The position numbers and the translations under genes were made by a program. DNA of 64,000 bases from Owenia fusiformis. Its lineage: Eukaryota; Annelida; Polychaeta; Sabellida; Oweniidae. Below the pieces are notes generated by a model, which saw only the letters and a list, made by a program, of their open reading frames with translations, did no database searches and was not told the origin of the DNA. Below are positions 48,506 through 61,600 of this stretch, one piece after another (position 1 is the first letter of the stretch; each line of letters begins with the position of its first letter). The stretch covers positions 5,452,030 to 5,516,029 of the forward strand of contig CAIIXF020000009.1 of the NCBI GenBank assembly GCA_903813345.2, read 5' to 3'.

Positions 48506-49732
48506 CTAAAATAAATTAATGTTCGTGCCTTATACACAGTCTTACATCTAGCCTCTACCCCATAAGCCCTGGATCATTACTTCATCATTAATTCCTGTAA
48601 AATTTCAATTTGTAATATTGGGCCGTTACTTTATATAATGTTTTTTTGCGTATATATAATTTAAATATTTGTGTTATTTTACCTATTGTTTTTGGCGTGA
48701 AGTTATAATTTGGGATTATTGTAGTTGTAGAAAGATTTTGCAACGCACTTAAGCGTGTTTATAAATATCCGATCCGAGGCGAAAATGATTCATGGTAGTG
48801 GTTGGTGAAAAGAACTTTAGAATTTATTGATGAAATATATACATTTCTATGCGTACATCTTCATGAGAAACGCCAAAACGATACTTATAACGTATATACG
48901 TATAATCATGCTTTTACGTATGAGCAAAATCTCTATAGTATCAGTGAACGTTGCTATCGAAGTTTGGCATTCGTAACAATATCACTGGTCAGTATCAAGC
49001 GACGGTTACGACCGTCATCTTCACATTCAAGATGGCGGACGGGAAGTAACGATTTCGATATTTTTAATTTTCATTGAATTAAACTACTTTATAGTTGACG
49101 TAATGCTTTGATATTTCAACTTAATCCAACTCATATGACATGGAAACTCTGGAGTATGATCATTTGATCAATACCGTGCGTGGACGCCACAGTTCAACGA
49201 TATCTTCCACCGCTTTAAGGGAAGGTAACTGGAAATGCATGATATGGTAAAGGTCATAAAACCAAAATCTATCATACTCCAGAATTTCCATGTCACATAA
49301 GCCTCGTTTAGTTCAAATATCAAATCATTTATAGCACCTTGAAGCGCAAAATGGCCGCAATTTAATTTACTCAGCATTAATAATGAAATCTTGGCACTAG
49401 TCTGCTTTTCATCTGTAAAAATCATGTTGTACGGATAAAGCTTTTCTGGAATTTTGGTGACGGATTTTTGGTGCGCCCCCCCCCCGCCCAGACGTACACC
49501 CCCCAGCACAGGATAGACGCCAACATTATACTTTTTAAAGTGCGATAAAAATATTATCTTATGAACAAATTTATCACATTAAGAAAATTACATAATCATC
49601 TCATAGATTTAAGAAAATGGCATGTACTTTAATAGGCCTACATTCGAGATAATGAGGTTCATCTATAGCGTAAAATTGCAGGTTCCTTCGTTTAAGAAGT
49701 CATAGACAGCCAAAACCAAGAATAGCTCTCAC

Positions 49733-49968
49733 CTTGAAATCATTTGGTTCAGATATTTTCTTAATTGAGTTATCGCAGTAGTCAATAGACAGCCAATCAT
49801 ATATTTCTTTCAACGGACCTGAACCCCCGTAGCACTCAGCATTTGGATCATAAGTAACGCTTTGCGTAACACCTCGCGTAACACCATCCGCCGCGAGTAC
49901 TGTGTAAACCTTGAGAGGCGAAAGCGTGTTCTCCATAAAGAACTCATATTGAATGCAATAATCGCCCG
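49733..49968 (-). pseudogene. Truncated duplicate of protease exon 10
   Basis: It keeps the splice donor and the part from DYCIQYEF onward, but the duplication junction removes the first part of the exon and its acceptor. It cannot be spliced in as a normal exon. Confidence 0.85.
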
Positions 49969-52694
49969 CCCGACCACAGCCAGATTGAGCCCGTTTTACT
50001 ACGTTTTCGTAGGACTGGCAAGAACGGGTAAGAACTAGTTTGGTGTGATAGGGGGGTAAAGTCTCCTATTTCATAACACGCGATATATAGATTTAAAGCT
50101 GTTTGATACTCAACTTGAGAAATCATAGCTAGCCTTCTATTAGCTTCTCTCCAGAAGATATTTCTAGTTATTTATAATGATGAGAAACTTGAGATAAAGG
50201 TCGATTGTTGGATGTTTATCGTACCTAAAAATGGTACGATATTGTCGTCAGCTTAGCGGGCGGGCAGTGTCTCACTTTCTTGTCATCGATCATCGCGATT
50301 CCAGGAAAAACACCTGGCGGAATTGCTTCAAATTTTTACACATGTTACATGGTAAGAAGTTCTAGAGCTCATTAACTTTTCAGCGACCATCTTGCATTTT
50401 GGCAGCCATTTTGGAAGTTTTTAGATAAATCTTTTCACCACGATTCCAGGTAAATCACTAAACGGAATTGTTTTATAGCTCATTAACTTTTCGGCAGCCA
50501 TCTTGCATTCTGGTACACATGTTACATGGTAAGAAATTCTAGAGCTCATTAACTTTTCAGCGACCATCTTGGATTTTGGCAGCCATTTTGGAAGTTTTTA
50601 GATAAATCTTGTCATTATGATTCCAGGTAAACCCCCTAAACGGAATTTTTCAAATTTTTACACATGTTTTACAGCTCATTAATTTTTCGAAACACACAGA
50701 CACAAACCAATGGGACACGGAGTGAAGATGTACTCAGTCGGGGTTTGCAATCCATTTGCGTCCCGGTTCCTGCTGATCACTAAAGGCTACGGCCATTTCT
50801 CTTCGTTACATGTAAAGATACTATGAGTGTGGATCTAAACGACAGGAAACTTTAAAAACAAATCCACGTTAATTTGTTTGCCCCCAAAAATATACTTACT
50901 AAATATGAACACAACATACGTTACAATTTTTAAACCCAGCGTATTAATTTATAGAATTTATTTTGATTTACAGTACATCAATATTGAGATCTAGCTAGCA
51001 GGACGCTGCAATCGCTTGTAAACATTGGGGAGTACAGTACCACGAGTCATCAATACATCCGGGGCATTGGACATCAACAATTGCCACAGAGCCCGGACAG
51101 ACCATATTGAGTTCATCTATGGTGAGCCACTGCCATTCGCAATCCACATCCGGGTCCTTTTGACGTATAATGACCTCATCAAGGATGACATTTTGGGATG
51201 ATGCTTTGTTAACATCAACTTCAAATACCACCTAAAATAAATTAATGTTCGTGCCTTATACACAGTCTTACATCTAGCCTCTACCCCATAAGCCCTGGAT
51301 CATTACTTCATCATTAATTCCTGTAAAATTTCAATTTGTAATATTGGGCCGTTACTTTATATAATGTTTTTTTGCGTATATATAATTTAAATATTTGTGT
51401 TATTTTACCTATTGTTTTTGGCGTGAAGTTATAATTTGGGATTATTGTAGTTGTAGAAAGATTTTGCAACGCACTTAAGCGTGTTTATAAATATCCGATC
51501 CGAGGCGAAAATGATTCATGGTAGTGGTTGGTGAAAAGAACATTAGAATTTATTGATGAAATATATACATTTCTATGCGTACATCTTCATGAGAAACGCC
51601 AAAACGATACTTATAACGTATATACGTATAATCATGCTTTTACGTATGAGCAAAATCTCTATAGTATCAGTGAACGTTGCTATCGAAGTTTGGCATTCGT
51701 AACAATATCACTGGTCAGTATCAAGCGACGGTTACGACCGTCATCTTCACATTCAAGATGGCGGACGGGAAGTAACGATTTCGATATTTTTAATTTTCAT
51801 TGAATTAAACTACTTTATAGTTGACGTAATGCTTTGATATTTCAACTTAATCCAACTCATATGACATGGAAACTCTGGAGTATGATCATTTGATCAATAC
51901 CGTGCGTGGACGCCACAGTTCAACGATATCTTCCACCGCTTTAAGGGAAGGTAACTGGAAATGCATGATATGGTAAAGGTCATAAAACCAAAATCTATCA
52001 TACTCCAGAATTTCCATGTCACATAAGCCTCGTTTAGTTCAAATATCAAATCATTTATAGCACCTTGAAGCGCAAAATGGCCGCAATTTAATTTACTCAG
52101 CATTAATAATGAAATCTTGGCACTAGTCTGCTTTTCATCTGTAAAAATCATGTTGTACGGATAAAGCTTTTCTGGAATTTTGGTGACGGATTTTTGGTGC
52201 GCCCCCCCCCCGCCCAGACGTACACCCCCCAGCACAGGATAGACGCCAACATTATACTTTTTAAAGTGCGATAAAAATATTATCTTATGAACAAATTTAT
52301 CACATTAAGAAAATTACATAATCATCTCATAGATTTAAGAAAATGGCATGTACTTTAATAGGCCTACATTCGAGATAATGAGGTTCATCTATAGCGTAAA
52401 ATTGCAGGTTCCTTCGTTTAAGAAGTCATAGACAGCCAAAACCAAGAATAGCTCTCACCTTGAAATCATTTGGTTCAGATATTTTCTTAATTGAGTTATC
52501 GCAGTAGTCAATAGACAGCCAATCATATATTTCTTTCAACGGACCTGAACCCCCGTAGCACTCAGCATTTGGATCATAAGTAACGCTTTGCGTAACACCT
52601 CGCGTAACACCATCCGCCGCGAGTACTGTGTAAACCTTGAGAGGCGAAAGCGTGTTCTCCATAAAGAACTCATATTGAATGCAATAATCGCCCG
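49969..52694. repeat. Tandem duplication, copy B (2726 bp)
   Basis: This copy holds the working exon 11 and most of exon 10 of the protease. Because copy B is continuous with the full exon 10, copy A is the extra one from the gene's point of view. Confidence 0.9.
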
Positions 52695-55600
52695 CTGACA
52701 GTACAGGGGAGGTATATAATCCAACACTTCCATTGAACGAATTTGCAACATCAGCCTTCAAGTATTTGCCCTTGCCTAAAATGTGTTTAAAGTACATTTG
52801 TATTGCAAACTGAATATATATAGACTAATACACCTAAATGACAGCGCCATTCAAAAATGAATGTATTAACCGTTCGTTTATCTGACGCATCGCACAGACG
52901 ATAAGTAATCATAATCCCAAATCAATCAGGGATTTTAAACCTTCTTTTCATAAGAAATATTAATAAGATGTAAGTTCTCCTTCATTGTCACATATAAAGA
53001 TGGTGTCAGGATAACATTGTGCAATGTGGATAGCCTGCTCCAACCCCGAGAAGTACCGCGCTCTAATATACTATGGGCCTAGTAGTCCACTCGGCCAAAT
53101 TATCGGCCCCGAATTATTTTTCAATGTTTTGTTATTTAGGAAATTGTGATATATGCAGCTGTACCTTCAGTGCCCCAAAACGTCATCTCGGCAAAGGGAT
53201 CTAAACTACCGGCACTCTGCGCTGATTGGTGAATTATTGCGGCAGATCCAGACGCTTTGAAATCACAATTATCCCAGGGCCAGTCGTTATGAGACTCAAA
53301 TGGACAGTAAATCACTGAAAATATATCATACTTTAAATATTTTTATTTGGTGTTAAATAGTAGTAACAATCCTCTATTAGCAAATAAATTGGCGATACAT
53401 TACTAGTGTTGAAAAACAGAGAATAAATCATATATAGGTGTAAATGGAATATTAGAGGGAATCTTTAAACTGACTTTTTCATTATACCTCCAACCCACAC
53501 CGGAATAGCCTGACAACGGTAAAGTCAGATACCGTTGTCACAAATGGCGAACATAACCGTCGCTTCAACTCTTCAATCACTTGATCCTCATTTCATGGGA
53601 CTTTATCGTCGCTAATTCTGTGCATGTATTTAAAGCTCTTGTGATGATGTATCATATGAAATCCCAATTTCGATCAAATGAGGTCGTGAATCGCTACAAT
53701 ATAGCGTCTTCGATATCGTCAATGAAAATGGAATCTGAATTTTAAATAATTTACCACATGCCGTTGTCTTTGTAAATTATCCCAAATTCAGATTCCGTTG
53801 TCATTGACGATATCGAAGACGCTATATTGTAGCGATTCTCGACCCAATTTGATCGAAATTGGGATTTCATATGATACATTAGCTTAACACATGCGCAGAA
53901 TTAGCGACGATAAAGTCCCATGAAACGAGGACCAAGTGATTGATCATGATTGATTAAAACGACTTTGTGACAACGGTATCTGACTTTACCGTTGTCAGGA
54001 TTTCCGGTGTGCAATGAACGGGAACAGGAAAACTAATGTTTAGGCAAAGCCCTGGAATGAACATCAAACTCTCACCTTTTTGTGGTTCGGGTGGTGGGCA
54101 TGGGGTTTTAGTAACTGTACACTGATACAGCCTCTGGACCTTGTATATATCCGTATCAGTTGGTTGAACTCTCTGTCCGATACCTCCACCCCCGGGGCAC
54201 GGAGGTACAGTGTACTGCTTAGGTGAGATTGTCTTAATATTGTAATCAATAGCAAACAAGTAGGGGTTGTAGTGCATAATGCTACAGTAGTCATAATTTG
54301 TATCAAATACTCGCCCCAACCAGGAATACTTTTGGAAATTCACAGTTGCGCCTGAAACAAGCAGATTGTTAATATGAATACGTTTGAATAGTTTGTGGAC
54401 GCTTGGATGTTTTAGGTTATCCAAAAATTATTAGGACTTGTTAATTTCATGCAACTCATATATTGTTATAGATGTTTATGATTAACATGGTAACAAAATG
54501 CAGGATACCCAATGAAGGATGGAAAATCACAGGGAATGCAACGTCGCCTCATTAGCATTGAGGAGTAATAAAATCTTGAATACATTCAGGTTGGGCCCCA
54601 TTGGCAAAGCCCGAATTTAGGAAATTCGATCTCAATTTTGATAAAATGGGCCGACATTTTAGAAGAGAAAATTTGTTTCGGCCCCTCCAATGTGAATTTT
54701 CAGATCTAGCCCTGATCCGGGGCCCTGATCTAATGTATTTAATAAATTAAGTGAACTAGAAATACTTGGGTCAAGTCAAAATATTGGGGTTTAGTCTAAA
54801 TACTTGTAATATGGCTATGTAAAAACGCAATAATGCGGCTGCAGTAAACTATAGAAAAATGTACATAACGGAGAACGTCTTCTCAATATCAAGGACAAAT
54901 TATTTTCTAGCCACGTACGAATCCAAGTGCACATTAGACAAGTTCTAATTCATATCTTAGTGAACATGACAGTTGGACACAAATAAATATATTACCATGA
55001 AATGTATGGTTGAATAGCGCCGATTAGCGACAGAGACAAATATATACAACCTACAAACCTGCCTGGATATTGTTGTAATTTACGTCAATGTAAGTATCTC
55101 TGTCGGGACGAATGTGTTCGTGCCCAAGTCCCAAAACATGTAGCAGTTCGTGTAGCAGCATGCCATTTTGAGTCGCGCAATACGCACCTACAAAACATAG
55201 TTGCATACGCCAGTTTGTGAATAGAGATAAAATAAATCCTATTTTAGGTTCAGGATATTGGGATTATCCCGAGGCCAATATGATACATCTGCTCGAGGGC
55301 CGTCGGGATGATATGAGAAATATCCCTCTGATAATATCAATATTTCCCCTTTTCACTGCGTTCCCTTGGGAAATATTGATATCGTTCTTGTGATATTCCC
55401 TATATCAAATCCCTGCTGGTCGAATAACTTTTTAACATCAAAGATAAGTTGGATTACTTGTATTATACGATTCAGTTCTACCTAAACAAAATAGATCTGT
55501 ATTAATTTTAATATTGAGTACGTATACTAGTAAAGAGGCTCCGTTCAAGCAAGACTAAGGAAGCGATGATCTATGTTGTTTTTACCTAATCTTAGTGTAC

Positions 55601-58600
55601 TTCCTCCCGTTTTCCCCACATTTGCGGAGCATCTAAAACATACATAAGAGGTAAAATTGAATACATAATCATTGTTAGTTATCTAATTTGGAAAACAACG
55701 TAAAGAAATCGTTGGATGATACAAATCGAATCAGGCAAACTTTCGTCTTCTCTGAAATACTAGTATAAATTGTTGTGAATGAATCAATGATTATTTTAAA
55801 TTGCATTAACGAACGTAACCTAGTCTAATTGAAAATATGCCAAACATTTATAGAGTGTAGTTTATGTATGTAGTATAATTTTCTCAAGTTTACCCAGATA
55901 CACCAGAGTCATAGACTACTGTGAAGAATTCGGTTTGTGACGCCCATTCATCGTTGACGAATTGAAAACAGTTAACATTATTGAAATCTGCAGCGTAGGC
56001 TTCCAGGATTCTCATCGCTGTTTCGAGTTTTGTCTTTACAGGTTCGTTTGAGAACGCTACGGAAAAATAATAAGAAAAGGTTTGAATCATAACCATCATC
56101 ATGTTTTATAAAAATATGAAATCGAATGCATCTATGGAATTCTATACAAGCTTTGAGATGAATGTAACATATAAGTTGTCCGTAGAAAATGCTTTCGATA
56201 AATGACTAATTTTAATCCTATCATATATCATATAAAATACATAAGATCATTCAGTGACATTGATGGTCAAAATTAACGTTTTATATCAGTTAATCTAACA
56301 TCGCTTCTATTTCCTTCTCTATTTTAATTGGATGATTGGCAGCCAAAATGCAACATCATATTGTCCAACAAGGCTAGCGTCATTATTGTCTGATATTGAT
56401 CTGATTATAAATTCACAATCAGCAATCAAAACATTTTGAACTAATATCTTAATCACTTCTTGTCTGTTTGAATTTTCGTTTGTAAAAAAGTAAGACCAAA
56501 ACTCGCGATTCCAATTCTGAAGTGTGAGAGATTGAGAAATGGCGACTGTTTTTTTTAAATTTTGCCAACGGCAATGATGCCCATATATGGCAGAATATCG
56601 GAATTGCACTCTGGGATCCAATCATCTTAGGAAATAAAAGCAAGAATGCACAGTACCTAAACGATAATAGATTGTCTGTGTGCCAATTACACCAGGGTTG
56701 TACCAACTATCTGAATCTGATGTCAATGCATTTCTAAAGCGACTACCCTCCTGAAATAACATGGAAATAAATATACAGGGTGGTCCAAAAAATGGGACAC
56801 TTGTATTTCAAAAATAAATATTGATTTTCTTGACACAAACATGTCATATTATATACCGATGGATAGGGAATTTACTCATCTTCAATTTGGTGTATCATAA
56901 GTTCAAATTTATTATAATGGCCGTCAACCAGCGTCCATAACATAAATAAATGACGTCATTTTCGTTTCAAAACGGGTTTTCCAAAACTTGCAAAAACCAA
57001 GTTTTATTGTCAACTTTATTTACATAAACAGACGTTCAATATGTCCACCATTTTGATCAATTGTAGCCCTCAATTTTGGCCTAAACTGGTCAATAGCATC
57101 ACTGATATGCTGTTGAGACAATGAATTTCACTTCTCAACAATTCCATCCTTAGTAAGGGACTGAGTAGATGAAAGGGGTTCATGATAAACCAATTCTGTT
57201 AGTTCTCCCAATATGTGGTTGTCGCAGACGTTGATATCGGATGATCCAATTATGTTGTTTTTGGACCATTCTGATATGAGCTCATTTTGGAATCATTACA
57301 TTTTCCAACAAGATGGGGCTCTAAGCAATAGATACCACAAGAGTGTCAAATGTTTAAAAGAAAATGTGCCTAGATTCACCCCCCCCCCCTTAATCACTAG
57401 CTCCCCAGATCACCCGATCACTCAACGTCGAACTAACAGAATTAATGAACCATAAATTCTTTACATTTATTCAGTCCCTGAAGGACAGAATTATTGAGAA
57501 GTGAAATTTATTGTCTCAACAGCATATCAATGATGCTGTTGATCAGTTTAGGCCAAACTTGAGGGCTACAATTGATCGAAATGGTGGACATATTGACTTG
57601 GAAAACCCCGTTTTGAAACAAAAATGACGTCATTTACATTATGGACGCTGGTTGACAGACATTTTAATAAATTTGAACTTATGATATACGAAATTAAAGA
57701 TGAGTAAATTCCCTATCCATTGGTATATAATATGGCATGTTTTCCCATTTTTTGAACCACCCTATACAAACTCAGAAAACATTTAAAAGCAATATTGTTT
57801 CAAATCACAAAAAATGTGATTTGATTATCCAACCTGAAGAACATGTTTAAGATTATTGTTTCACTTTGATAAACGAACCGTGACAAATCTTTCCTCCATA
57901 CCGTATACATGCGTTTTCATTTGGGATTAAGTATTATAATGGACATGTGTAGGTTTTTAATAATTAAAGTTTTTAACAATTAACGCCTTTACTCTTCATT
58001 CACTCTCGTTGGATATCTGAACTTAGTGTAACCACGTGATTAAGTCATTCTAACCTCATCAGTCATCTTCTGATAATTGACGAATCATGTTAACACCATC
58101 GCGCGAGAAGTTGTCGACGTCAACATTCGATATGAATTATATAATGTTAGATAGTATACTCGAGTGCAAACGTATCATTATCTTTATAAATACATTTTTC
58201 AAAGAAATTCAATTCACTTAAAGGACCACTTTGGGAATTTCCAACATTTTTTGGGCAAAATAAAGACTTACCGACACCAATAACAGCTCAAATGGACCAC
58301 ATCAAAGCTTACAATAAATTATCAAAAAATATTTTTGATCTGTCAAGCTTTATATATAAGGTTGTTTGTATTACATGATACATTCATTTTTATAGAAGTG
58401 TCGCCATCTTTCAAATCAATAGTAATTTAAAACATGCACTTTGTTTAACATGTGCATGCATGTCTAATGATCTCTGAACTTCAAATGCTTTTTTCGATGT
58501 GAGTTATTTTCTTCTTGGTCCATCCAATATTAAAGCAAATCAAACTTTGTGTCATATTTGAGCAAGTGTGTGAGTAACATGTTTCAATTATTTTTTTTTG

Positions 58601-61600
58601 ATTTTTTCTTCTAAATTAAGTATAGTGCGCCTTTAATGAAGCATAGGACAATAACAGCTATGCATTCTCATCATGGTTTGAAAAACTCTACAATGTTTAA
58701 GCTAGATATTACAGAAGTGGATCTACAAAGTGTTCACAAAGTACTAATAACACATTTCTACATTTTCATACCCTCTGTAAAGAAAGAAAGGTGCAATGTC
58801 CTTTATCAATCATATATTTTTCATTTTTCATTATTATCGTACCAAACATTCAGAGGTACAATATGTGTATCTTTTGACCAAATGAGGAAAATTTCAAAGA
58901 ATTTCGTAAATATTATATGAAAAGTTAGAAAGAATTGAATAGAGCAACTCCCAAAATCGTGAGTGTGACTTTTTACCATAAATTGACGTCATAAATATGA
59001 GAAATCCTATACCTAGCAATGTGCTCAAGAAGGGGATCTTCTGAGGCATGAAGTTAAACTATTTATTACGTTTAGAGGAATACATCATCTTAAAAAGTTT
59101 TCAATCCAATAAAACTTTGTGAAAAATATCAGTAACAGAATTATTAGGTCTGATTAATTACAACCATATTGCGATAAAATTGGAGGTAATATCCTTCAGA
59201 TTCAGAGGTCTCTTTTCAGTTCAAAATCAGGGGTAGGGGTAACATATATAGCAGTAAACTTGAAATTGTAAGATAATTGTACCCTTTTTTCTCAATGACC
59301 CCTACAAATGTTATACATCTTCTACTTAAACATACCAAGATTCATGTCAGATGTGATACACAAATGTGTTTATTGAGCAAAATGGCTACTTCCTCATAAT
59401 AATTATACCATAATTTCATTGCTATTTGAGGCGTAAAATCGTCTAAAAATCATGTTTTAGACGGGTTTTGGCACTTCCATAATTTTCTGTCAGTGGGTCA
59501 ATGTTTATTTCAAACCTGTCAGTTATGACCGGTTTTGGACGGGCTTTACAATGGTATCAAGAATATAACATATAGAAAATTATGTTATAGGCTTAGACGA
59601 AAATGTATTTCACTGAGTAATAGCAATTATGACGTAATTTAAAGGAAAATGTCACATTAGTGAGTTTGTGAGACGATGTCTTTAACCATTGCTAATTTTT
59701 TTTAATTTTCATATAATTTTTTGAAAATTCCACAAGTTATTCAAAATAGTTACGCCGTGTGCTTCCAAGAGTTTAGAAAGTTTATACAAAACTTTGAAAA
59801 TGTTATGATTGATAAAGGACCATGCACCTTTTTCTTTCCAGAGGGTACTCTATTCTACAGTTAACCTTGGTTATTGCTGTATATTGTTCATCCTCATTAA
59901 ACGCACTGTAGCTAGCTTTTTTCATCCTGCTTTATATGGTTCATCCTGCTTTATATGGCCAATCCTGCCTTATACAGGGTGACCGGAAAAAAGGAGACCA
60001 TTGAAGTAATCAATTTCTCCTAAACTAGACAAGTGCCATCAATGAAATTTTGCATACACTGGAACAGTTATATGGAAATTTGTTACTGAAGGTTTCAATA
60101 CAAGCATTCAACTGGTTCAGGAGCTATGATCATTTACATAACATGCTCCAAATAGGCACAATTGAGACCAACGCAGAGTTGGATTCATATGGCAAACTAC
60201 CCTTACATGTTCTGCCCTCTATGGCATTATTATGGCATTACATATAGCAGTGATTGCCTTCTTTAGGTCAACAATAGTCTGAGGATTGTTTTGGTATAGA
60301 TTGTCTTTCAAATATCCATACAAAAAGAAATCAGCAGGATTCAAGTCTAGGCTGTAATGGCAATGAAGGGTTATCTGACATGTGGTTCATCATCCTGTTG
60401 CCAAAGTGCTGATTTACCCAATCTTAAGAGTCACTTTAGGTATTGGGCATAGTGCCATGTTACTAAAACCACTATATGGCACAATTAAATCCCATATGGA
60501 AACCAAGGGCTGCCCAAAACCTCCTTAGGATGATACTGTAACTGAGTGGGACCACTGAGTCAGAAGCCATAGGTCAGATAAGCTTCGTCTCCATACACCT
60601 CAAATTTGAATCCACCTGATTTCTTTTTGTGGGGCAATTTGAAAGACAATGTGTACCAAAACAATCCTGAGACAATTGCTGACCTAAAGGTGGCAATAAA
60701 TGCTAAATGTAATGCCATAACAAGGTCGGAATATGTAAGGGTATTTGCCAAATGTATCCAGCTCTGCGTTGGTCTCAATTGCGCCTATTTGGAGCATGTT
60801 ATGTAAATGATCATAGCTCCTGAACCAGTTGACTGCTTGTATTGACACTTTCAGGAACAAATTTCCATAGAACTGTCCTGATGTATGCAAAATTTCATTG
60901 ATGTCACTAGTCTATTTTAGGAGATATTGCCTATTTCAATGGTCTCCTTTTTTCCGGTCACCCTGTATGACATAAGTTATCTGGTTTGTGTCAAGAATTA
61001 CTGATGCCCGACGCTTTTAACCAGGCTTATTGAACACATTTTGCAACATGATGTAATATCACAAATTATACCAGATAAAAAGAAAAGTTACTTAGTAAAA
61101 AATTAAAAATAAATTCAAATCATTTTTATTTAATTATTTGACACATAAAATAACGAGTTGATGCTCGATGTCATATTTGTCATCATATTTTGTAAACTTT
61201 CAGAAGCATCAAGGAGATCAAACAGGTCGTCGCAAAAACAATCCTGCCATGTCCTATGTCTGGATCCATTATACAATGATTTGACAATGTTTAGGATTCC
61301 GCCAAATGGTATGATTTAGAAATTCAATCATTTTGCTACAACTATTGAATTTCGTTTGTTTTGAATTAGACCCATAGTAAATTGTCATGATTAATACCTG
61401 GGCGCCTAGGGTGTGAAAAACAAAAATGAAGCCTTGAGCCACAACACAACTAATTATTTCCATTGTGTAAATTCTCTCATGTGCTTATCATATACAAGTA
61501 CAGTATGTCATACAAGAACTATCAAACTAGATACACAATTATAATGAAAAAGAATATATAAACATATACATACTGCATTGTTGTTAATGATCACATCTTC

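Larger units (their letters stand above)
47243..49968. repeat. Tandem duplication, copy A (2726 bp)
   Basis: Matches 49969-52694 with a constant offset of 2726; one substitution was noticed (GAACTTTAG near 48814 against GAACATTAG). The unit runs from the right end of the CTATCACACC element to the middle of protease exon 10. The junction near 49969 joins AATCGCCCGC of the exon to CCGACCACAG of the transposon with about 1 bp of shared sequence. Confidence 0.92.

Noticed and set aside
49168-49509. 113-residue minus-strand frame, repeated at 51894-52235
   Set aside because: It lies in the last intron of the protease gene, has no domain, and its repetition is just the tandem duplication.
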